Assembly: GCA_029945375.1 (NCBI GenBank)
Contig: JAQOTE010000034.1
Coordinates: 1 to 40,615 of the forward strand
Length of the DNA: 40,615 nt
From: Agaricus subrufescens
Lineage: Eukaryota; Basidiomycota; Agaricomycetes; Agaricales; Agaricaceae
Direction: 5' to 3'
The stretch's first letter is position 1. Each line of letters starts with the position of its first letter. The position numbers and the translations under genes are program-made. Of the stretch, positions 9,725 through 20,735 are shown in pieces. The notes beneath the pieces are model-generated. The model was not told the origin of the DNA and did no database searches. It was given only the letters and a program-made list of their open reading frames with translations.

Positions 9725-11511
9725 TCAAACGGCAGACTCGTCCACCACAGCCTTGCCTTTGCCTTTGGACGGCGAGGAGCGAGAAGAGGAGGTAATGGGG
9801 ACGACGGCCTCAGCGGCCACCTCCTCTTCAGAAGCATCTTCATCGGCGGCCTCCTCTCCAGCAAGTTCGTCATTGACAGAATCTTCAGAAGCCTCAGTTG
9901 GCTGGCGAAAGTGCATCTCCTGAGCCATCGTATTACGAGTTGAAAAACTAGCATGAAGGGGGGGCCTCTCCGGGAGGTTACTCCAGTAATGACCGCCACG
10001 GTGCAAGTCGTCGGTCTCATGAATAAAGTTCATCATGTCGCCGTAAGCCTGATAGAGACGAAGAGCGGCTTCATGAGAAGCTTCGGGGGCGCCAGGGGAC
10101 GGAAAGAATTGTTCACAAATCTCGAAAAGCGTATCGAGTTGCGAACGATCCTTGACGAGATGGGCGTTGACGAAATAATCGGGATCGTGGGCATGCACTG
10201 CTCGAGCTTGCAAAATCTCCGCGGCGTGACAGGCACAATCAGACAGAAGACGAGCTTGGGACAATGACAGAAGCTTCTGTTGCATCGTCAATTGAGTGTA
10301 ACCAACGCTAAGATTGCGCGCGGCAACACGAAGAGCTAGAAAAGAAGTAAAACCGACAAAATCAGTACAGAAAAAGACCAAAGAGAAAAGACGTACAGGA
10401 CTCGCTAGAGAGACCATGAGAACGGAGGGCCTCGGCCAAGAATTGGACCACAGGCGCAGGCTTATTGTGGGAGCAATGGGAACGGCCTTTAGCGCGACAA
10501 GTTAAACATGCAGCACCAGCTATAGCAGCGCTGAGTTCGTCACGCACGTCCGCCGTCGCTGCCCGAGTCTCACCAGAAAGAGTATCGTAAGAATGATCAC
10601 AGATGTTGAAATTCAACAAACAAGAGATACAACCGCCATCCGGGACCGCACGAGAGCAGATATCAGAAGCCATAGTGAAGAGGCTAGCCGTATGATCAAG
10701 GATGGGGGTGCCAGCAACAATACCATAGTCCCGTACTAAGTCGTCGCTACGACGTAAGCCTGTAAAAGAGCAGATCAGCGAAACTAGTTTAAAAAGAAAC
10801 GGAAGTCTTCAAAACATACCACTGCCACGAACCGGGGGGGGGTGTTTCTTATCGAATTTGGCCTTCTCAGTGATAGTAAGCAAGGCGCCTTTGCGACGCT
10901 CGATAGGGTCCGCCTTCGGAGCTTTCGTTTTGGCAGGGAGGGTTGTTTTGGACGTGGAAGCGGGAGGAGTAGCTTTGATTTTGGAAGCGGCAGCAGACTG
11001 ACGCGCAGAGGTGCGAGGAGCTTTAGCGGAAACCACCTCAGGCGAAACAGAACGAGGGCGCTTCTGGCCGCGGGCTGGGCGCTCAGCAGAATCGTTAGCC
11101 AATTCGTCAACGCTTCCTTCGGCAGTTTCATCGGCGGAATCCTCGCTAGACACCGAACAATCAATAGCATCCCTAGTTAGTATCATCCTAAGGATCGACT
11201 CACGGATCAGAAGCAACGGGGTCCTCTACCTCAACAACGGGAAGAGGGTCCGGTTCAGCGGCTTGCAACTTCGCCAGTTTCTCGGCGAGGGCAGTCTCCT
11301 CAGCGCGAGCTTGTGCGAGTACGCGAGCAGCAGTCTTTGCAGTCAAAGAGGCCTTCAAAGCCACAAGCGCCGCCGACGGAGGGGCAGATGTAGTAGCAGA
11401 AGAAGCGGCGACCTTTTCCTGTTTGATATGGGGCCGAGACTTAGATTTGGGAGCAGTTTGAGGCTTCGAGGCGACAGTAGACTTGCGAGGCTTGGGTTTA
11501 GCAGCAGGCAT
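9725..11511 (-). CDS. Antisense gene A of Gypsy-1, four exons, 535 aa, Cys/His-rich, unknown function
   Basis: Proposed exons on the minus strand: 11511-11204, 11145-10820, 10759-10397 and 10335-9725. The introns are 58, 60 and 61 nt, with donors GTGAGT, GTATGT and GTACGT, a TACTAAC branch site in the first, and TCTAG, TTACAG and TCTAG acceptors. All junctions keep frame over 1608 nt. The N-terminus is Lys/Pro/Ala-rich with an Ala-rich helix (about 55-95), and a basic patch RGQKRPRS lies at about 128-135. In the middle are two similar motifs: CX2CX6CXH (C255, C258, C265, H267) and CX2CX7CXH (C296, C299, C307, H309), which could bind zinc. The C-terminal part is helical, then strongly acidic, ending in a Ser/Lys tail. 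A nuclear nucleic-acid-binding role is inferred only from composition. I do not recognise the family. Confidence 0.75.
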
Positions 11512-11563
11512 CGTAGAAGCAGGAGGCAAGAAACAAAGGACACGCTACCAAGCCAAGGAAACG

Positions 11564-11571
11564 TTTATATA
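11564..11571 (-). promoter_or_regulatory. TATA box of antisense gene A
   Basis: The minus strand reads TATATAAA, 60 nt before the ATG at 11511, with no intervening ATG. The layout matches that of antisense gene B, so each gene seems to carry its own promoter. Confidence 0.65.
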
Positions 11572-12728
11572 AGGCGTTCCCGGCCGAGTTGGTAGTTGGC
11601 CGAGCCCGTAACCGCCGTACCTAATAAAGCAACGCCACCTACCTAATCCTATGCCATCGCAGGAACACGATTAAAATCGGACGAGACAAAAAGCACGGAC
11701 GAGCTGTTTTGTCCATCCATACCAGTTACAGCGATGTTTCTGTCTCTACACAAGTGAGCTAGACAGTAAAAAGACAGAAGAATCAGTAGCTATCGAGGAA
11801 CGGAGGATAAGGTATAAAAATAGAAGCGGAGATAGCGAGTCCGATCAAGCGATGGAGGATCCGCCAACCCGGGAACTAACTAGTTAACCCCGAGGTCCGA
11901 GATCTAAAAATATTCGCCACGTGTACCCAATATTCCGCACCCCGTAGTTAAAATGACAGGCAGACCGCTAGTTCCTAAAACATCAGCAACACGTGTGGCT
12001 AAAAGCACCCGAGGGATTCGCGTAGGCACAAGTCAGTATACCAGAAGCATGGCAACAGCCCCGATAAACTCAGAAATATCCAGCAGTTCGATGACTGGGG
12101 ACAGTCAGCTTATAGTGAGGGGGAGATGATACGGCCCGCGCCGTTTTACGCGTAGAAATGTACTAGCTAGTATTTACAAGGGTATAACACCCACTAGCCA
12201 AGGTGCAGGGTCAGAACCTAACCATCTCTCGACACCTCAATAGTATCTCTCGTAGTCTGATAAATCCGCCTTGACTCTTATACGGGAAAACTGTACCGTG
12301 TAAGGCAAATATAGTCACTAGCTACCAGGAATGATCCGAGTAGAGGCATTAGATCTGGTGGTGACAACTAATTAGGCCGAAATACGACGATGACGCTCTA
12401 ACTACCTAGACGAAACGTCGATTTATGCTTAGCGAAACTACAGATCACTCCTCCCGAGATATACTATTCGAAGCAGTTGACCCGCAGAAGACATCGGCTC
12501 GGACAGGGAACGGCTATCACGCAAACTAGCGAGCTGAAATCCCATCAGATTATCGTGGACCCACTAGCTAGCCGGACATATCACCGATTAGGATTCTCAT
12601 CACATATCGATAACGAATCTGAACGGATAGAACGTTCAGCCAAGCGGCCTTCGGCATTCTGAAACCTGACAACGTACCCATGTGGATGCCAGGGGTAGCA
12701 CAATGGGGACTAGCTACCATTGTTAGTT
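11572..12728. other. Non-coding internal region of Gypsy-1
   Basis: About 1.15 kb between the antisense gene A promoter and the 3' LTR. I see no supported gene; the only sense frame of note (about 60 codons near 12477) lacks an ATG. The stretch is CTAG-rich and would contain the 3' untranslated part of the sense genomic RNA and upstream control of gene A. Confidence 0.55.
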
Positions 12729-12741
12729 GGAAGGGGTAAGG
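12729..12741 (+). other. Polypurine tract (plus-strand primer)
   Basis: GGAAGGGGTAAGG is purine-rich apart from one T and stands immediately before the TG that I take as the 3' LTR start. The position is canonical for a PPT. Confidence 0.6.
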
Positions 12742-13477
12742 TGCTAAGCGACGTCAGGCAGCACCTGCTCCAACCATGATGATTGGTGCGGATAGGATCT
12801 ATCCGTACCCTCAGCCCAGTCCATATGATACCCTTAGTAATAGTAGAACTACTTTGTTAATATTTGTACGCATAATGTGAATATAAAAACCCTCTAGCTA
12901 GCGTCAAGAAAGGCAAGCAATCTCCGGCCCACGTCTAGCTTTGAGGATCGTGATTTGTAAAGTAGCGATCTAATAAGTGAATAACAACTAGCTTGCGAGA
13001 GAGCTTCTAGAAAAACTCAGACTAGTTCAGCAGTTCACGTCGGAGACGCTACCCGTTCAGAGAATTCACTAGGTTGACAGTGATACGATAGTTTAAGAGA
13101 CTAGCTAGGCTACCATCGCACGCTTATATCCAGCAGAGGTGTAAGTCGGTGCTAGTTTGAGTTGTAATTGCGGAGTCGGTGGATAACTGGCGAGTTAGAT
13201 CATCGCAGCTCCTCAATAAACGTCATTGGTGCGACTTAGTTTGGCTACAACGCAGTAGCTAGAGTTCAAAGTTCACGTAGCCCTTCGGCCCGTTCGTAGC
13301 TAGAACAAGTTTGAGGATTCTTTTATTTGGAATTCCTTCTTTATTAACTTTAACTTCGAAATAACCTTTTCTCTTGAACATCTCCCCACGAACTTGCATT
13401 TACGAGTACTAGTTAGTGAAGTGTGGTGTGTTTATTAAACTAGCTACACCCTTAACGTTTCATTTACTACCTCTACA
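12742..13477 (+). repeat. 3' LTR of Gypsy-1 (about 736 bp)
   Basis: Starts TGCTAAGC after the purine tract and ends CTACA. From 12973 on it aligns with window bases 1-506. The 5' boundary is inferred from the PPT, the TG dinucleotide and the internal TATA box, because the matching part of the other LTR is outside the window. Confidence 0.85.
12882..12889 (+). promoter_or_regulatory. LTR promoter TATA box
   Basis: TATAAAAA inside the LTR; transcription would start near 12915, placing the U3/R border there. The equivalent site in the 5' LTR is outside the window. Confidence 0.65.
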
Positions 13478-16400
13478 CCGGTTCAAGGTCTACTTCCTCT
13501 TCCCATTCTAAACCCAACAATCCTTCATGGCGCTCCCCTTATTTTTCCACTCCTCCCTCTGAGGAACATGAAGTGGTCTCCACCCATGCTAAGTCACGCT
13601 TCTACGAAGACGGCCCAAACCCTGCCCCTCCCAAACTACTCCCAGAGGAGCAAAAGATTCTGGAAGAGAACAGAGGATGTAATAAATGTCGCCAGGTGAA
13701 CGTCAACCATTCTATTGCGCAATGCAGGAACAACCTGCCATCTGGAGATGGTTACCGTCCAGTGGCTTACCACCTTAAGGATTGCAACGGAAACAACTCA
13801 AACCAACGATCTTCATCTAATTCATACAATGCCTCTAATCACTCTTCCAACAACAACAACACGTCTTCCTCTACTGGAAAGCGGTCATATGGTAGACAGG
13901 AGAACTCTGGATCTTCAAAGCGTGTCAAGCAATCCAATGCCGTTCAACAGGACAGTTCCACTGACAGTGACATTGCTGTGGCTGCGGCCTTGTTGGCTGC
14001 GGATATGGACTTGCTTGATGAATCTTTTGTGATGCCTACCTTACCATCGACCTCCTTACCATCGTTCTGCATACCCTCGGAATCTTCATACATCCAGAAT
14101 CAAACCTTACCCCCTACTTGTCTGGCTTTTGTGCAGACTGACATATCATCCTATATGCATCGTGTCCAGTGTCCGAAACACACTGCTTTTATCACGGAAG
14201 TAAAGGAAGCGGACAATGATTGGGCCGCTCATGTGTCTTCTGTTGTAAGTGCCGTCAATTCAGGTCAATTACTCTGGCCATGTGTGCTAATTAATGGTGA
14301 TAGCAATGAGGTCACGAACATCGACGCTCTGGTTGATACAGGGGCATCTGTCGTGTTGATCAAGGATACCCTCGCTGAACAACTTCGCCTTCCCCGATTC
14401 CAATTGCAGAAACTGATTTCCATAGAGACCGCAACTAAGACTCGTAAACGTTTAGACTATTTTGTAAAACTACACCTCACATCCCGCAATACCACTTACA
14501 AAGCAAAACCCGTCTGTGCCATTGTATCAGACTCCCTTTCAAATGACATTATTCTTGGAATGCCGTTTCTCCATAAGAATTCCATCCTTGTTGATGCTTC
14601 AATAGGAAGTGTTACAGATAAGGTCGCAAACTTTGAGCTGGTTAGCAGAACCACCCTTAAGCAGCCAGGTCATAAACATCAAAAAAGTCCCATTGCACAT
14701 AAGAGGTTATTAACTACCAGACGATACCATAATTCCCTATTGGCTGAATTGAAAAATCGTCTTGCAATTGCAAAGTGTGCACTAGATCTGAAGCACACTG
14801 TAGACAGATTGCCGATTGCAGTTGTATCCAGTGCAATTACTGCACGTATACAACAAATTGAAGAATGTGAAAATCTGGACAAAGAACGATCTACCATTTT
14901 GCTAGAATTCCAATCTGTGTTCAAGGATGTTCCACATGCTAATGCATTACCAAGTGATGTATTGGCAAAAATCAAACTCAAGGATGCTTCTAAGATGATT
15001 CAAACACGGACTTATGCCTGCCCCCGCAAGTATCGGGAAGCCTGGCGCACTCTCATACAACAACACCTGGATGCCGGAAGGATTCAGGTGTCGTCTGCAC
15101 CAAATGCATCACCAGCATTTATTATCCCAAAGGCGGATCCATCTGCTTTACCACGATGGGTCAATGATTATCGACAATTGAACAAGAATACTATCCCTGA
15201 AAGGTACCCCTTGCCACGAATTGATGACATACTGTCTGACTGCGGAAGGGGAAAGATATGGGGAACGATAGATATGACGAACGCATTTTTTCAAACTCGG
15301 ATGAAGCCAAGTGACATCCCACTTACTGCTGTAAGCACACCATTTGGGCTATACAAGTGGTGTGTCATGCCAATGGGGCTTCGCAATGCTCCTGCCATAC
15401 ATCAGCGACGTGTCAATAAAGCCTTGCAACACCTGATTGGCAAGTTTTGCCATATTTACTTGGATGACATAGTTATATGGTCTGACAATGTAGATGACCA
15501 TCGGAATCATGTACGCCTAATTTTAACAGCACTACGAGATGCCGGACTATACTGCAATCTTAAGAAGACCAAACTCTTTCAGAGAGAAATCTCATTTCTT
15601 GGTCATGTCATCAATGAGAATGGCATCTATGTGGACAACTGTAAAATCGATCGTATCATGAATTGGCTGCAGCCTACTTGTGCAAAACATGTGCGGCAAT
15701 TCTTGGGTCTGGTGCGCTATCTTGCAGCTTTCCTACCCCAGCTCGCACAACATACTTGTGTCCTCAACAAACTCACAGATAAAGAGGCAGAGTTAGATTT
15801 TCCACAATGGAGCCCAGCACATGAATCTGCTTTTCAGGGCATAAAGTCTCTAGTCCTCAGTGCTGACTGTCTTACCGTCATAGACCATCAAAAAATGCCA
15901 GATTCTCGCATATTTGTCACCACAGACGCTTCTGATTTTCAGTCTGGTGTGGTTCTCAGTTTTGGACCCACTTGGGAAACATCCAGGCCTGTGGCTTTTG
16001 AATCCAGACCTTTCAAAAATGCGGAATTGAATTACCCTGTACACGAAAAGGAGTTGCTAGCTATTGTACGTGCGCTGCACAAATGGAGGTCTGACCTGTT
16101 AGGGGTCCCTTTCACTGTTCTGACCGACCACCAAACCCTAGAATGTTTCTAAACACAAAAGCATCTCTCATGCAGACAAGCACATTGGTCAGAATTCTTA
16201 CAACAGTATGAGTTCAATATTGTGTATATTAATGGGCCCGACAATGCTGTGGCCAATGCCTTATCCAGAACCCATTTCAATACATGCTCTACTGAGGCAG
16301 ATGCATGGCATATGTCTAATTACAAGACAATTGATGAGCTCGATGTACTGGTCTGTTCCCTCCTTGTCCCAGTAACCGACTCCCCTCTGGCGGTCTGCCA

Positions 16401-16653
16401 TGAACTATCTCAAATGACTGTGCCAATGGCACCTGTCCTCGAAGTCACACATGATGATGAATTATACAAATCGATCACAGATGGGTACGACTGTGATCCT
16501 TGGTGTAAGAAAGCCTTGGAAAGAGAAATGGACGGACTTGAAAAATGGGGTTCCTTGCTCTATTTTAAAGGCCATTTGATCATCCCAAGAGTAAATAATC
16601 TGCCGAACATAATCTGTGCACTGGCTCACAATTCTTTGGGCCACTTTGGTTGA
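13478..16653 (+). pseudogene. Second Gypsy element, gag-pol remnant ('Gypsy-2')
   Basis: A single gag-pol frame, open from the very end of the Gypsy-1 LTR, so the host frame was cut by that insertion. It carries a zinc knuckle (CX2CX6HX4C, near 13678), an aspartic protease DTGASV (about 14335), a reverse transcriptase with YLDD (about 15460) and an RNase H with TTDASDFQSG. The frame is broken by TAA at 16150-16152 (the homologous phrase is normally LEYF then a coding triplet), continues in the same frame through a chromodomain-proximal linker (YINGPDNAVANALSR), and ends in the integrase zinc domain at HNSLGHFG (about 16650). There the sequence becomes unrelated. The core integrase and 3' LTR are absent, so the copy is non-autonomous. 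It is CTAG-poor, unlike Gypsy-1. Confidence 0.9.
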
Positions 16654-19238
16654 TCAGGAGTAGTTCCAGGCAGTGTATTGAGAGCAAGTAAGGATACGCG
16701 TATCGGATAAAGGTATGTAGAACAAGATGGAAGAAGAAGAAGAAGAAGACTTACGTCCTTGTTAGTATATAAGTGTGTCTAATAATAAGTTATGACGTTG
16801 TAAGCAGGGGCTTACACTCCTGTAGCCCCACTTCCGAGTCACCTCCTGAGATTTCGGGCCAAGCTTCTTTCTCACTCCCCAAATCGACTTCCTAGGGCGA
16901 TCATATTTTCTCGACACACCGCTGATATATCAAATCACCAATGAGACTGAATATTCCATCCTCTGTTTTGCTTGGATAACGGGTACCAGTCCGGGGAGCA
17001 CAACGAAGGCATTCCACACTTTTTAGAGCTTCTTCGACACTGCAATGGTCTCCCTCCCTCAGGCTCGACACTCAGTAACGCCTGACCAAAATAAAAACTT
17101 AGCGCTTCGAGCTTGTTAATCAGCGAAGATTTTGAAGAGACACGCTGAAGAGACTAGATCGGTGTGAATGTGGAAAATAAAATATAAAATATAAAATCGG
17201 ATGCGAATGCAACCCTTTTGAATTACACCGAGTCTCGAGTGCGGTTCGTGGGGAGAATAAATCAGAAAGAAAGTGAAAGTAAGCGTCTCGATTAAGTATT
17301 AAATGAAAATAGGGGTAGAATAGAAATGTGAAACAAGTCTCGACTGAATAGAAACCTCTTCCAGACCTATGCTGTTTCGATTAGAACCTTCACGACGAGT
17401 GGCTAAACCCGCGACAACTGTCCTCAATAGAATGGGTTAGACACCTATCTAGGAGGGGTAGCGAGTCCGCCCTAGTGATGCCTCAACAAACTCAGAGAGC
17501 CTTGACCTGCCTTTGCGCTTCAAGACAGACTGCAAGACAAGTCGAGCTAGCACCGAATGCTATCGCGATCCTATTAGACCAGTGAAGATACTCTCTCGAG
17601 CAGAACACAAGTCCTTCCGAGTTGAGAAAGAACTTTTTAAGAAATGCTTAGAACACTGCGAAGTTTAACCAAACTCAATTTCACTCGCACAGTGCTTGGG
17701 CAAAGATTCGATTCCGAACCTCGTCCTCGACTGGCGACTATATACGATACACAATAAAAACTGAGACAAAATAAACAAATATGAAACAGATAACCAAGTC
17801 CATATCCAGTACTGAATGGGTATAGTCTCCTCGACTTGTCTTTCTCCACCAATCAACAGTCTTGACTATTCAGTCTCCTCGACCGAACATTGCACTTGCC
17901 TAATCTTCCACTCCTCATTGGCTAACGAGCTTCTAACCCTAGACCCTAGTCTAGAAACTCCCGAGGCGCACCCCCCACTGATAATCCCGTCGATAAGGTG
18001 TCCTCGATTAGACTACACTTCTATCTCGCCTTTAGTTGCTTTGAGATTATCACTATTACCGCCTGATCCAGAGTCTCGACCGACAACTCCAACAGTCTCG
18101 CTTCAGGTTAATTCAGTCTCGACATGTGTAAGTCATCTACTTCCTAGCCCTTTCCTTATTAGGCAGGTAGTAGTTATAGATTCGGTTTAGCATAAGGTCC
18201 GCTGAAGGAACCGCGTTCCGCTAAGTCCTTGAGCCATCCCATAGCCAACCTCGATGATAATTTCCAGCAAAGTCTCCCTAGACTCAGTCTCGAGACTTCC
18301 ATTTTAAGTCCTCAAACGCGATTATATTTCCCCTAGCAGTACGGTTTTCCTGCTAGGAATCGCGGATGCAATCTCGACCGTCCCCTAGGTCAACCTCTCT
18401 TCACACATCCTCACTGAGCTTATCTCTAACTGGGTGATTGATTGTTCATTCCCGAACTTAATACGTACACCTAACCACATTAAATGTATATTTTCACGTA
18501 AAATGGCTGGGGCCGTAACAACACCTTGTCACTGAAAGCCTGGGTAGAATGCTTTTTTGATGGGCCTTACTGAAAAGGGTTTACAAAGAGACAAACATAG
18601 CTCAATCGCTCGCAGAAAGTGCGGGCATGCACGCTGGCCATATTAGTCGTTTTACCTATACTTTTCTTGGGAAGGTCAACTTTGAATATCGAAAACGTTT
18701 AGTCAAGACTTCAAATTGGGCCATTGATAGAGACCACACCATCTACGTCTGGTCTCACGTGGAGCCCACATCAATTCCTCATTGGTCTGCGCCTCCCCGC
18801 GTCTGCCCTCTTCTGCATCAAATTGTCAGCCTCAAGTTCCCCTGACTACGATTATGCCTCTGGTGCCCTGCCAAATGTACTCTATTTAAACGTCTATTAC
18901 AAGTATGTAACTGATATGTGCTAAAGCTTCCATACTTTGTCCTGCCTGGTATCTTCGGGTATGTTGGTGAGTAATCACCTTCTCTGAGTGCGATGTCTAC
19001 ACCCTTGCCCGCATCTGTCCACATTCATCCACGTCCGATTACACACCATTTGCTGTAGTCCACTCAATCTCCCACTCCCTAACTTATTATATCCATATGA
19101 CTCCATACCCGGAGACCGGATGTTTCATCCCTTCTGTTTTTTTTTATAACTGGTGCATGAGGCTCGTTAGAAGATCTTTTAAACCGTCCAAGGCTTTTGT
19201 CAACATCACTTTGTCACACTCAACAAGGCCTGACGAAG
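16654..19238. other. Gene-free stretch after Gypsy-2, CTCGA-rich
   Basis: No supported gene. A TATATAAG at about 16766-16773 followed by AATAATAA could belong to a solo LTR starting at the Gypsy-2 breakpoint, but I found no second copy. From about 16900 to 18380 the pentamer CTCGA or its complement occurs about 17 times, often as GTCTCGA or CCTCGA. The part from 18400 to 19238 shows nothing recognisable. Confidence 0.45.
16729..16749. repeat. (GAA)n microsatellite
   Basis: Six to seven GAA/AAG units in a row. Confidence 0.85.
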
Positions 19239-20600
19239 ATGGGAGATCTAGGTTCTCCCCCCTCAATAATCCAAGAACTTGAACAAGTGCTCAAGTTTGT
19301 CCGAATAGCCTGCGTACGTGATGATTCACTTCTCCTACGAGACTTATATGAATTGATTTATACTAATAGAATATAAATGTACGTCATATGCTGGCAAGAT
19401 CCGCTGATGGAAATGACTTACAGTAAAATGCAAGTGGCTTGTTTTGTAGTTATGGTAGGTCCTGTCATTTGCCAGCCATTTTTCAAGACAATGACATACA
19501 TGTGCTAGTACTATGACTGGATCACCACTCTTGGCCTAGAAGTCGAACTAGTATGGAAGGCGAAGTGGAGTAAACTAACCGTGTCATACCTACTGGCACG
19601 TTATTTGACCCTTGCCTATTGTCCCATGATATTATATTGTGAGGCTCACTCCCACCTTCAGTGTGTGTTACGACTATGATGCTCCGAATCATAGATCAAT
19701 TTGACTACAGGCTCTCAGAGTCGACTTGTACAATATTGTATGATGCCATATTACGTGAGTTGATTATCATGCTTTTCAAGATATTTGGCTTGAGATATTG
19801 GTAGTAACAATTGCCGCTACCATTTTCTGTGCCGCGAGTAAGCAGAAATTATATTTCCACATTCTCTGTAAGCTGATCAAGTTGTGAACCATTGCAACCG
19901 GCAGTGATTCTGACCGTTCGCACTGTGGCTATCTGGGAACAACGAAGATCTGTCACTTGTCTTGCATTCGGGTCATATACGGTGTTAACAATTGCCGTAC
20001 TAGTGCTCAGTATATTGTCCTTTAAGCACACCAGCCGTACGCAATAACTTCTAATGACTCAACGGGCCATCTGCTGACATTCATTCTAGATGCAAAGAAG
20101 CCCGTAATTGGCCATTCAATTGGATGTATTCAGACCTTCCAAAGCTTCCACTTGGCTGTTGCTTTCATCGCTGCTACGGTTTTGGATACCGGTTAGCCCA
20201 CATTCTTATGAACTATCCCGTCTTGCTTAAATAAACAATATAGTTAACTTGGGCTTACTGCTCATTCGGGGAGCATCCACTCGTAGGTTTGTTCTGCCTC
20301 TACTTAAGTTTGCATCCACTAAAGTTCTCGGCAACAGTCTGGTGGGGATGTTATTACCGCCTCCTCCGAACAATCTATGAAGACGGTGTGTATTTTTCAT
20401 AAGGGATAATCTGTTCTTGCTGAATATACCGCACAGGTTTGCTGTTCTATGTATACATGAGCTGTGCGCCAATTCAAATAACATTAAACACACTTTTTTT
20501 GACACTATTGATAGGCATGTCCATCACAAACCTCGTCTTTATTTTCAGCCCCGTATGTCCCCTGATATGCGCTATATTAATCTTTTTTTTTTTTTTTTGA
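19239..20600 (+). CDS. DUF6533-family multi-pass membrane protein, exon model partly uncertain
   Basis: Signature segments of the family appear in order on the plus strand: YYDWITTLGLEVELVW and YLLARYLTL (19509-19638), IWLEILVVTIAA (19781-19837), ILTVRTVAIWEQRR (19905-20036), GCIQTFQSFHLAVAFIA (20090-20191), IRGAST (20244-20282), YRLLRTIYEDG (20338-20385) and LLFYVYMS (20437-20600). Introns with GT donors and AG acceptors link most of these in frame. These proteins are hydrophobic with about six or seven membrane helices and unknown function. Two places are unclear: the N-terminus (ATG 19239 gives a plausible start, but the next junction is ambiguous) and an exon at about 19711-19755 (LSESTC), which needs an implausible 26-nt intron. 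The end runs into a 16-T tract. It may be intact or slightly decayed. Confidence 0.58.
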
Positions 20601-20735
20601 CTAATGATACCCTCATTTTCAAGCGAGAATACCAACCACTTCTATCAATGTAATTTCAAATTCATACAAAGTAATAATCACATCACCAAAGACTGATCTT
20701 TGTTTTTTAATTTTAGGATCCCCGCAGCTCTTCGT

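Larger units (their letters stand above)
1..13477 (+). mobile_element. Ty3/Gypsy LTR retrotransposon 'Gypsy-1' with two antisense genes
   Basis: Bases 1-506 recur at 12973-13477, which defines the two LTRs. Between them lie, in sense, a primer-binding site, gag (zinc knuckle), an aspartic protease frame and an RT-RNase H-integrase frame. After these come about 5.2 kb without sense coding capacity but with two spliced genes on the opposite strand, then a purine-rich tract and the 3' LTR. RT before integrase is the Ty3/Gypsy order. The TATA box at 12882 shows that the LTR begins upstream of the shared part, so about 230 nt of the 5' LTR lie before the window. The aligned LTR parts differ by 13 substitutions and one 1-nt indel over about 505 nt, so insertion was not very recent, yet pro, pol and both antisense genes remain open. 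The right-hand flank is the gag-pol frame of another Gypsy element, so the insertion is nested. Confidence 0.93.

Noticed and set aside
9643..10020. Minus-strand 125-codon frame overlapping exon 4 of antisense gene A
   Set aside because: Leu/Arg-rich out-of-frame reading of the same exon; the 535-aa model uses the other frame.
11173..11203. 31-nt intron alternative (GTGAGT...ACTAACTAG) in antisense gene A
   Set aside because: It also keeps frame, but is too short and places the branch site against the acceptor; the 58-nt version is normal.
9690..11595. Plus-strand frames opposite antisense gene A (for example 9953-10267 and 11011-11595)
   Set aside because: Arg/Ser-rich translations typical of antisense shadows; the minus strand has the coherent spliced model with TATA box.
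12477..12662. Small plus-strand frame of 61 codons
   Set aside because: Starts at TTG, no ATG, no family features.
7444..12741. A sense-strand env-like gene between pol and the 3' LTR
   Set aside because: No long sense frame with signal peptide or membrane segment exists there.
16654..16900. Solo LTR directly after the Gypsy-2 break
   Set aside because: TATATAAG and an A-rich signal fit, but no second copy or clear ends are in the window, so it is not called as an element.
20227..20505. Minus-strand frame of 92 codons
   Set aside because: Opposite exons of the DUF6533 gene, which has clear family motifs.
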